Assembly: GCA_007133365.1 (NCBI GenBank)
Contig: SLMV01000009.1
Span: forward strand, 1 to 23,317
From: Clostridia bacterium
GTDB lineage: Bacteria; Bacillota; Sulfobacillia; SLMV01
DNA: 23,317 nucleotides
Direction: 5' to 3'
The position numbers and the translations under genes were made by a program. Shown here piece by piece: positions 16,976 through 23,317 of the stretch. Numbering within the stretch: position 1 is the stretch's first letter; each line of letters begins with the position of its first letter. The notes beneath the pieces were generated by a model. It saw only the letters and a list, made by a program, of their open reading frames with translations. It searched no databases and was not told where the DNA came from.

Positions 16976-17463
16976 TTAATCTGTATACCCAACCAACTCA
17001 ACTCGAAATTGGTTGTCGTTGTAGGTCACATAGGTATAGGAATAGAGATTGACGGGTAAATCCGGCGAAATACCAACTTCATGAGTCAACTTGTCATCCC
17101 TCTTCAGGGTAAGATTGATGCCTGTCTGTCCTGCAAAGCTCTTGCGCCCGGTAACTTCCGCTTCATAGTTATCTACCACGTCCACGTCTCCCACCTTATC
17201 GAGATACATATCGTCATAGTTTTCCAAGACGGGACCCTTGCAATGCTGTCATAGCCTGCCAACACCCGATTGTGTATTGTGCTCAATATACTGCCCAGTA
17301 AACTGTACAGCCGCTCTTCATCCCCGTGCCAACAGGTATTGGAAAACTCATCGTCTCCCAATTCGCCAGCGTACTCAAAGTGAAACACCCCATCGGACTC
17401 ACTTACTGCCATCGTTATCCAGCCCATTGATTCTTTCCCGTCTGCCTTCTCCCATAAATTCAT
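16976..17463 (-). pseudogene. Frame-broken hypothetical protein gene
   Basis: Two abutting reading frames appear to be one gene. From the ATG at 17463, about 74 codons read as an acidic soluble protein (MNLWEKADGKESMGW, then FHFEYAGELGDDEF and a segment ending GYDSI). The protein-like sequence then continues in another frame (KGPVLENYDDMYLDKVGDVD ... VELVGYTD) to a stop at 16976. One missing base around 17239-17243 would restore a single protein of about 162 residues. The product is not recognised. Its small, acidic, Asp/Glu/Tyr-rich make-up recalls immunity proteins of polymorphic toxins, but that is only an impression. No good ribosome binding site precedes the ATG. A short frame (17466-17577) ends 2 bases before it. 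A sequencing error is the alternative to a pseudogene. Confidence 0.55.
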
Positions 17464-17665
17464 CTTTAAAGCCTGTCCATTTCTGAAGCCTCTTTGTGAT
17501 GTGCACAGTGAATCCCAATCAATATCGTTCCGGTCATCTTCTCATCTTCGCCCTGCTCTACCGGATCGTCTGCGGGCCGTCAACACTTTGTTCGTCGCAA
17601 GGACCAATGATAAGAGAGAGTGCGGTTTCTGATAATCTGCAAATAGAATCGACAGATAGAAGTCA

Positions 17666-18050
17666 TCAATCTAATTTTCCGACACTGTGGCATAAGAAAG
17701 TCCAAAATTCTACCAAGCAGGGCCACGCATACGCCCTTTTGTAACTTTGGCGCAAAGACAAAATCCTCCACGGATCTCTTGGGTCCCTAATCCCTGCCTG
17801 TTCCTCAGAAAGCGAGACGTGATCTTTGAGGTGTTCCTCCCTCAGATAATCCTGCGCTTCGGCTCTCGGATGTTTCTAGTGCAAGTTTTGGTATGCCACC
17901 CCTTTTACCGTAATTAAACAAATGCCCGCGGATACCACCGAATCCCTTTACTTTCTCATACCCAGCAATTAATCTCGGGTGTAAGGCCTTTTTGCCGTCA
18001 CCCACTCCGAGAATGTCGCAAATCTCATTTCCCGTACACCCTAACGGATA
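17666..18050 (-). pseudogene. Frame-broken remnant of an unidentified gene
   Basis: Two overlapping minus-strand frames look like one truncated coding sequence. The first is open from 18050 to a stop at 17805 and reads GCTGNEICDILGVGDGKK then HPRLIAGYEKVKGFGGIRGH. The second, open from 17875 to a stop at 17666, reads RAEAQDYLREEHLKDHVSLS then RDPRDPWRILSLRQSYKRAY. A one-base shift near 17855-17875 would join them as about 128 residues. The upstream end starts right after a stop codon with no start or ribosome binding site, so the 5' part is lost. The family is not recognised. It lies directly downstream of the amidohydrolase stop. Confidence 0.45.
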
Positions 18051-18074
18051 CTAAGGAGATTCGCTTAATTCAGC

Positions 18075-19637
18075 CTACTGCGGGTAAACCCTCTTCCCCG
18101 CTACCCATGTTCCTGTCACCTGGGTTTCCGCCAATTCCCCAAACGTTCTCGCTTTGGTAGGGTCACGGTCCAGCGTTACAAAATCAGCATACGCTCCCGG
18201 CTTTAATATCCCTAAATGATGATCGGAATTAACGCCATATGCTGAGCCCAACGTGTAAGCTTCAAGGGCAGCCCCTACAGATATTCGTTGTTCCGGATGC
18301 CACGATTGCCCTTCAGCGTCTACCCGAAACGCAGCCTGGGCGATTCCCAAAAAAGGATTAAGAGGGGCTACTGGGAGATCCGAACCAAATGCCAATCGGA
18401 CCCCCACTTCCGACAAACTAGCCAAAGGATAGGCACGCTCCGAACGATCATGCCAATGTCGGTGGATTAATGGAATATCATCGCACAAGTGAGCAGGTTG
18501 GACCGACGCCACCACCCCAAGCCGACGCATCCTCTTTGGGTGATCCCTTCGTAACAGTTGAGCATGCTCAAGCCGATGCCGTAGCCTCGCCCCACCCGTT
18601 TGTTCCAACACCGAAATGGCCTGTTCACACGCAGCATCACCAATCGCATGGAGCACCGCCGGCAAATCAGCTTCTTGAGCGCGTCGAACCAGTGCGAGAA
18701 GTTCATCTTCTGACACCAGTTTTATGCCATAAAAGGACCCATCCTTCGAACTAGTATAAGGGGCATCGAGGTAAGCCGTCTGGGACCCTAAGGACCCGTC
18801 AAGCATCACCTTCATTCCAAGGATTTGCAAAAACTCATTCCCCCACCCGCCCGTTAAACCCAGCGCTTCAACCGCATTTAATGTGTTATGGGGAATTGTG
18901 AGCCAAACGCGGGCATCAAGGGATTGATTTCGGGCCATTTGACTCAATACGCGAAACGCATCGTTGCCCTCACAGGCGACAAAGCCGGTAATGCCAAAGG
19001 AAGCAGCAAACTTAATGCCTCGTTGGACCGCCGATATCATCGCTTCGTCTGACAGCGGCGGTATCACCGGTGTCACTAGATCAATGGCCGCATCAAGTAA
19101 AACACCGGTTGGCTCCCCCGCCGTGTCTCGCCGGATTACGCCCCCCAAAGGCGCTCGGGTCTTTCGATCAATGCCCGCTTCTCGTAACGCTCTCGTGTTA
19201 ACCCAAATAGCATGGCAATCTCGGCTGAAAAAAGCAGCAGGCCGGTCACCGATCACGGAATCCAAGTCACCTCTGGTGGGAAATCGATCATTCGGCCAAA
19301 CGTTCTTATCCCACCCCCCACCTCGGATCCAACGATTCGAAGACGCGTGAGATTCAACGGAAAGGTCTTCCGATACAATGCTCAATGCTTCCTCAAGTGA
19401 TCCGGCCGGTCCGAGATCAATCCCGCCGAGCAGCTGGGTGGCATAACGGACAAAGTGGGTATGAGAATCAATAATACCGGGAATTACCGTTTCACCCGCA
19501 AGATCGATTCCCTTCTCAAACGGTCCGGATGACCAGCCCACGTCCTTAATCCGATCCCCCGATACCGTGAGATAATTGGCAATCGGATGATTTGAACCCA
19601 TAGTGAAAATACGTCCGTTATAAAAGGTGCGCGTCAT
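18075..19637 (-). CDS. YtcJ-like amidohydrolase
   Basis: A 520-residue metal-dependent hydrolase of the amidohydrolase superfamily, YtcJ-type branch. Metal ligands His59 and His61 lie in PGIIDSHTHF; later motifs include a Lys/Asp region (MKVMLDGSLGSQ), LHAIGDAACEQ and RLEHAQLL with metal-binding His residues, and FGSDLPVAPLNPF with the catalytic Asp. N- and C-terminal strands (TFYNGRIFTM and PGAYADFVTLDRDPTK) form the small beta domain. Family members act on amides or related bonds; the substrate is unknown. The ATG at 19637 has GAGGGGAG 6 bases upstream; an in-frame start at 19697 would add 20 unlikely residues. It lies 89 bases downstream of the M20 gene on the same strand, probably in one transcript. 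Confidence 0.93.
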   Translation of the reverse strand: MTRTFYNGRIFTMGSNHPIANYLTVSGDRIKDVGWSSGPFEKGIDLAGETVIPGIIDSHTHFVRYATQLLGGIDLGPAGSLEEALSIVSEDLSVESHASSNRWIRGGGWDKNVWPNDRFPTRGDLDSVIGDRPAAFFSRDCHAIWVNTRALREAGIDRKTRAPLGGVIRRDTAGEPTGVLLDAAIDLVTPVIPPLSDEAMISAVQRGIKFAASFGITGFVACEGNDAFRVLSQMARNQSLDARVWLTIPHNTLNAVEALGLTGGWGNEFLQILGMKVMLDGSLGSQTAYLDAPYTSSKDGSFYGIKLVSEDELLALVRRAQEADLPAVLHAIGDAACEQAISVLEQTGGARLRHRLEHAQLLRRDHPKRMRRLGVVASVQPAHLCDDIPLIHRHWHDRSERAYPLASLSEVGVRLAFGSDLPVAPLNPFLGIAQAAFRVDAEGQSWHPEQRISVGAALEAYTLGSAYGVNSDHHLGILKPGAYADFVTLDRDPTKARTFGELAETQVTGTWVAGKRVYPQ

Positions 19638-19726
19638 CAGTGTCTCCCCTCGTTGGTTGATCAAGTCCTCCAATCGCTTTAGGACGGTCGCGTTCAATCT
19701 AAAACATGGCGTTGACCGATCGCTAT

Positions 19727-21172
19727 CTAAAGGAGCGCATAGCGATACAACACCTGAACCAGCGATTTTTCGAGGGCTGCCAATCCACCCACGTGCTCGT
19801 TACCATCGATCACAAGATACTCGTTTGGTGAATGCGCCCGCCCCCCATGTCCAGCGCCGCCCATGATATAAGCAACATCTAGGTACTTTTGAAAGAGATG
19901 GCCCGGCCAACCGCCGGCACTCCGGGGCCATATTTCAGTCGGAATGTCCATGGCCTCATAGGTCTGAATCAAAGATCTTACAATATCATCGTCGATACGG
20001 GCACGCCCCCAACTGCTCGATTCCGACGTCGTGCCCGGACGAAGTCGCATAATGATGTCCTCATACCCTTGTTTATCCAGGTGACGTCGGATCTTTTCGG
20101 CAAGATCCGCCTTGTCCTGATTCGGCACCAGGCCCACGTTCAGTTTACACACAGCACGGTGCGGCACGATGGCCTTCGAGACGCTAACGTCACCGACCCG
20201 GGCGTCCCCGCTGTAATACCCGCGGATACCCAAAACCGGCTCAAACATCAAGCGTTTTAAAGCCGCTTCGCCCGTCAAGCCATCAATGAATGTGTCCACG
20301 CCGTAGCGCGCCTTATAGGCGGTTTCATCCCACGTTGACGCCAGTTCACGCGTTAAGGCCAGCTGTTCGTCATCGGGCGGACAGACATCCTCATAGAAGC
20401 CCTCAACCAACACTTTGTTCCCATCATTCGTGGCCAAGGTGCCCAAAGCTTCAACCAAGCGCCAGGCCGGATTATCAATTAATGCCCCCTGGCCACTATG
20501 AATCTCAAAGTCCTTCGGGCCTCGGCCCCACGCCTTCCCATTACACTCCAACTCAAAAATGAGTCCCCGTTTGGAACTTAAAGACACTTCGGCACGCCCA
20601 TCGGGTTGTTGCCGGGGGATCGGAAAGAACAACGCATCGGCGGCCAACCCATCGCGATTTTCCTTAATAAAATCTCCGAGGTTGGCACTCCCGAGTTCTT
20701 CTTCGCCTTCGGCGATGAACTTAAGATTCACGGGTAACTCGGGCGTCACGGCTCGCATCGAACTCATGGCGTTCAAAAACGCTTGCAATGGGCCTTTGGT
20801 ATTGATGGCACCTCGTCCGATAATACACCGGCCGAAGGGTTCAAGGGGCTGTAATTGGGCCTCCAATGGGGGTGAGATCCATTCTTCACCCGGCAAGATG
20901 GCCTCCGTGTCATACATCATATAAATGATTAGCGTTTTAGCTGCTTTGGCATCATACTCAGCAAACACGATAGGATGACCTGCCGTCTCAATGACCTCAC
21001 TGTGTTGACAACCGAGTTCAAGAAAAGCCGACTGCAAATGATTGGCCATTTCGCGAATACCAAGGTTCTCCGAAGAAATACTGGGACGTTTGATCAGATC
21101 CTGGATTTTCTTGATATGTAAACTCAAGTGATCATCAATATGTCGTTCAATGGCCGCGATTTGTTCGTTCAT
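19727..21172 (-). CDS. M20-family peptidase/deacylase with altered metal site
   Basis: A 481-residue member of the M20/M28 zinc hydrolase family (dipeptidases, acyl-amino-acid deacylases). Retained motifs: WISPPLEA after the first strand, the catalytic AEGEEELGS (residues 154-162), the IHSG dimer-domain motif and AHSPNEY near the C-terminus. Two metal ligands differ from the norm: His in the HxD motif is Met86 (IIYMMYDTEA), and the bridging Asp in RGAxDxK is Asn124 (GRGAINTKG). The enzyme may bind one metal, use another metal, or belong to a divergent branch. The start is the ATG at 21172, after AAGGGAG. The frame is open 93 codons further upstream, but that part is basic and unlike the family. 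Neighbours are an MFS transporter upstream and an amidohydrolase downstream. Confidence 0.9.
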   Translation of the reverse strand: MNEQIAAIERHIDDHLSLHIKKIQDLIKRPSISSENLGIREMANHLQSAFLELGCQHSEVIETAGHPIVFAEYDAKAAKTLIIYMMYDTEAILPGEEWISPPLEAQLQPLEPFGRCIIGRGAINTKGPLQAFLNAMSSMRAVTPELPVNLKFIAEGEEELGSANLGDFIKENRDGLAADALFFPIPRQQPDGRAEVSLSSKRGLIFELECNGKAWGRGPKDFEIHSGQGALIDNPAWRLVEALGTLATNDGNKVLVEGFYEDVCPPDDEQLALTRELASTWDETAYKARYGVDTFIDGLTGEAALKRLMFEPVLGIRGYYSGDARVGDVSVSKAIVPHRAVCKLNVGLVPNQDKADLAEKIRRHLDKQGYEDIIMRLRPGTTSESSSWGRARIDDDIVRSLIQTYEAMDIPTEIWPRSAGGWPGHLFQKYLDVAYIMGGAGHGGRAHSPNEYLVIDGNEHVGGLAALEKSLVQVLYRYALL

Positions 21173-21465
21173 CCCCGCCACTCCCTTCTTACAACACCCA
21201 GCGAAACAGGACTCGACAACGTTTGATCCGGTCTTTGACTGGTTGCTATGGCCGATGTGATCCGATCTGACCTTTACTTTCCGGTTAGTCGCGGGCCTTT
21301 GCAGCCCTTCCCTCCTCCTCAATATTTCTCCAACTTTGGTAGCGGATGATTTGACGACGTCCGCTGATGATCGTTTATTCCTCTCCTTTATCAATGCTCG
21401 CGACCTCGGCAGGGCTGGATCGCTTACCGTTTGACAACGTACTCCTGTCACTTGACGGTAATGGG

Positions 21466-22671
21466 TTAAGAAAGCGGATCACCGAAATGCGGCGACCACA
21501 AATAAAATGCGGTGGCGACCAGAAGAATGATGACACCGGTCACCGACCAACTAATGGTGTAATTCCCGGTCAAATCGGCGATATAGCCAAAAATAGGCGG
21601 CATGGTGAAAACCCCTGTCCGCCCAAAAAAGAGAGCCAGTCCGGTCGCCACCCCAATATTCTCCGAACCGGCAATCTCCGCAACAGTAACGGAATAGACA
21701 CCAAAATAACCAAAACCCGCGTATCCCACGATGAATGCGGCCACGACAACGGTGAAAGAATTCACCATCAACAAAGGTCCAAAAAGTCCCATGATGATAT
21801 ATAGGGAGCCGATAACCGTGGAAACCACAAACAAGGTCTTCCGCCGATCGTGAAGGAATAAACGATCGGACTTAAATCCCCAAACGGGCCGTCCCACCGT
21901 GCCCCCAACTTGAAACATCGCCAGACCAAAACCGGCAACGGCGGCGCTCATCCCCAAATCCTCCGTCAAAAAGACGGCAAAGTGGGAAGACACCGTACCG
22001 GCACCTGCTCCTAAAGCCAGGCCCAAACAGCAAACCCAGAGAAAGCCGGGCGTTCGCAAAAGCGAAGTCACGTTGTCTTTCAACGAATAAACGGGAAGGG
22101 CACCGACCTTGACCGAATCAGCACGCGATGTACCGTCCCGATAAATATAGACAAAGATTCCGCCCACGATCAGGGCCAATAATGCGGCCATTTGCACCGC
22201 AAGCCGCCATCCTATCATGCCCGCTAGAATCGGAATAGCACTGGCACCAACGAATCCTCCTACTCCGATTCCCACTTGCATAATTCCGATTGAAACGGCG
22301 CGCTGACCCGGCGGCGCCTCGAGAATAACGCCTTTGTTAACGCCGGGTGTGACCACACTTAGCCCGAGCCCTGTCAAGAGCGCCAAGATCAAGATCACGG
22401 CGTATGCCGGCGCAAACCCATAGAGGAACATGGAAAGTCCAAGCACGACAATGCCCAGAAAGATACCCGCACGAACCCCAATTTGATCAACAATCCGTCC
22501 GGTATAAATCCCGGATACGGTGGCGCCGACAAAGTAAAAAGTCGAATAATACCCGAGCTCGGTCCGACTCAAAACGAACTCCTCTCGTAAAAACGGCAAT
22601 GCCGCCAAAAATCCCTGAGTCGGTAAGGTGGTTGCAACATAGGGTAGAGAGAGAACCAGCAACAACGGCAA
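21466..22671 (-). CDS. Major facilitator superfamily transporter
   Basis: A 12-helix membrane transporter. From the TTG at 22671 the protein has 401 residues and begins inside the first membrane segment (LLLVLSLPYVATTLP). The loop between helices 2 and 3 has the MFS signature GRIVDQIGVRAG; a central cytoplasmic loop (about 185-205) separates the two six-helix halves. The short N-terminus suggests the real start is upstream: the frame is open to a CTG at 22713 that would add 14 mainly polar residues (IHKQAKTRTAREL), a normal cytoplasmic tail, with AGGTG 5 bases before it. Substrate cannot be told; the M20 and amidohydrolase genes downstream suggest a peptide, amino-acid derivative or organic anion. 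The 293-base gap to the M20 gene has no clear terminator. Confidence 0.92.
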   Translation of the reverse strand: MPLLLVLSLPYVATTLPTQGFLAALPFLREEFVLSRTELGYYSTFYFVGATVSGIYTGRIVDQIGVRAGIFLGIVVLGLSMFLYGFAPAYAVILILALLTGLGLSVVTPGVNKGVILEAPPGQRAVSIGIMQVGIGVGGFVGASAIPILAGMIGWRLAVQMAALLALIVGGIFVYIYRDGTSRADSVKVGALPVYSLKDNVTSLLRTPGFLWVCCLGLALGAGAGTVSSHFAVFLTEDLGMSAAVAGFGLAMFQVGGTVGRPVWGFKSDRLFLHDRRKTLFVVSTVIGSLYIIMGLFGPLLMVNSFTVVVAAFIVGYAGFGYFGVYSVTVAEIAGSENIGVATGLALFFGRTGVFTMPPIFGYIADLTGNYTISWSVTGVIILLVATAFYLWSPHFGDPLS

Positions 22672-22713
22672 AAGTTCACGCGCCGTCCGAGTCTTTGCTT
22701 GCTTATGGATCAG

Positions 22714-23196
22714 AAAACACCTGCTTTCGCCACACCGAGACGTATTGCCTAATTAAGAATTGAAAGTAGAAAACTCACCAACCTCCTTTTGCTTTCGACG
22801 TTGAGAAAAGGCCTCCTTCTCCGTCTGCCTATGTTTGTTCGGACGAAAAACGTCAATCAAAACGTCCCGTGCGATTCTACCGAGCATAAAATGACGTCTC
22901 ACTTTGTTGTTAAATATCATTCGCCTCTTACGGCCGGTGCGACATTTCTAAATTCTCATGATGTCGTTCGCCTCTAGAATTTCAGGGTAAAGAGTTGACA
23001 TCGTTTAGGAAAAAGTCAAACGGGGTCCTTTCCAAAGTTACGTTCGTGCTTTTTGAGCCATTTTCGCAGTCGTTAGGTGTTCTTGTGGCGGGGGATAGCG
23101 CGGTTGGCAAAAACGATTTCACCCCAGTTTCGGGTGCAATAGAGGGTTGTGGGCTGGATTTTGCTGTTTACTATTGGAAATCGACCCCATAGATAG
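22714..23196. other. Gene-poor stretch upstream of the MFS gene
   Basis: No convincing gene. On the minus strand, AAGGAGGT at 22781-22788 is a strong ribosome binding site, but what follows is only a ten-codon frame (22749-22778) starting 3 bases after it. TTCGCCTCT occurs twice, near 22920 and 22968, flanking an inverted CGACAT/ATGTCG pair. A plus-strand frame from TTG 22995 to 23192 looks non-coding. Confidence 0.45.
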
Positions 23197-23269
23197 GAGG
23201 TGTCCCGTCTCTTCTGTTCAATCTGTTGAGTAGGAACAAAACAGAAACAGGAGAGGACGGCGACACCTC
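23197..23269 (+). promoter_or_regulatory. Long imperfect hairpin abutting the reading frame at 23270
   Basis: GAGGTGTC (23197-23204) pairs with GACACCTC (23262-23269). The stem continues CCGTC, TCT and CTGTT against their complements, with single-base bulges and one G-T pair: about 22 pairs around a 28-base loop. The AGGAG at 23249-23253, the only ribosome binding site candidate for the next gene, lies inside the right arm, and the stem ends at the ATG. It may block translation of transcripts entering from upstream. It could instead be part of an element's end. Confidence 0.6.
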
Positions 23270-23317
23270 ATGAGTATACTTCCCTTTCGACGTCAGCAAT
23301 CCCTTTTCGATTGGCGA
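23270..23317 (+). CDS. Start of an unidentified gene, cut by the window edge (possible transposase)
   Basis: Sixteen codons (MSILPFRRQQSLFDWR) run to the window end. Too little is present for a family call. A hairpin that hides the ribosome binding site directly before the ATG, and the gene-poor DNA to its left, would fit the 5' end of an insertion-sequence transposase, but no terminal inverted repeat can be confirmed without the other end. Confidence 0.4.
   Translation, partial: MSILPFRRQQSLFDWR

Noticed and set aside
22995..23192. Plus-strand frame of 65 codons starting TTG, with TTGACA resembling a -35 element.
   Set aside because: No ribosome binding site, no recognisable protein features, and no -10 hexamer at the right distance from the TTGACA.
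1..23317. CRISPR array, complete insertion sequence, prophage or rRNA genes.
   Set aside because: No regularly spaced repeats, paired terminal repeats, phage structural genes or rRNA segments were seen.

Overview
The window looks like part of a chromosome from a spore-forming member of the Firmicutes (Bacillota). This rests on strong purine-rich ribosome binding sites (AGGAGG type), GTG and TTG starts, a GerMN-domain lipoprotein and moderate GC. The species cannot be named from the sequence. Most of the window is ordinary, intact metabolic and regulatory genes. No prophage, CRISPR array or complete insertion sequence is visible.

Layout. (1) 1-2343, minus strand: a penicillin-acylase family N-terminal-nucleophile hydrolase cut by the left edge, and a small VOC protein. 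(2) 2344-5109, plus strand: a long leader with a palindrome, then a class III aminotransferase and glutamate racemase (murI), closed by a clear terminator. (3) 5178-6333, minus strand: a VOC/epimerase-like protein overlapping a stand-alone LigD-type 3'-phosphoesterase. (4) 6515-8083, plus strand: a DUF885 putative zinc hydrolase. (5) 8207-11722: a nitrosative-stress module. A Crp/Fnr-family regulator (minus) diverges from an iron-sulfur protein, a cupin and the hybrid-cluster protein Hcp (plus). A perfect GTAAC-N4-GTTAC palindrome lies between the divergent promoters. (6) 11793-14855, minus strand: response regulator, histidine kinase and GerMN lipoprotein, in the same order as mtrA-mtrB-lpqB of actinobacteria. 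(7) 15053-16087, minus strand: an aspartoacylase/succinylglutamate desuccinylase-family enzyme with a strong terminator. (8) 16495-16611: tRNA-Pro(GGG) with its own promoter and terminator. (9) 16612-18074: a decayed stretch with two frame-broken minus-strand reading frames. (10) 18075-22713, minus strand: MFS transporter, M20-family peptidase and YtcJ-like amidohydrolase, probably one uptake-and-hydrolysis set. (11) 22714-23317: a gene-poor stretch ending in a long hairpin directly against the start of a reading frame cut by the right edge.

How the genes fit together. Many products are hydrolases of amide or peptide-like bonds (penicillin acylase, DUF885, aspartoacylase-like, amidohydrolase, M20) or amino-acid enzymes (aminotransferase, racemase), suggesting use of peptides and modified amino acids. 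The hcp cluster suggests exposure to NO or hydroxylamine under low oxygen. The best leads for new biology are the cupin inside the hcp operon with its well-placed candidate operator, the M20 protein lacking two canonical metal ligands, the stand-alone phosphoesterase, and the start-blocking hairpin at the right edge.
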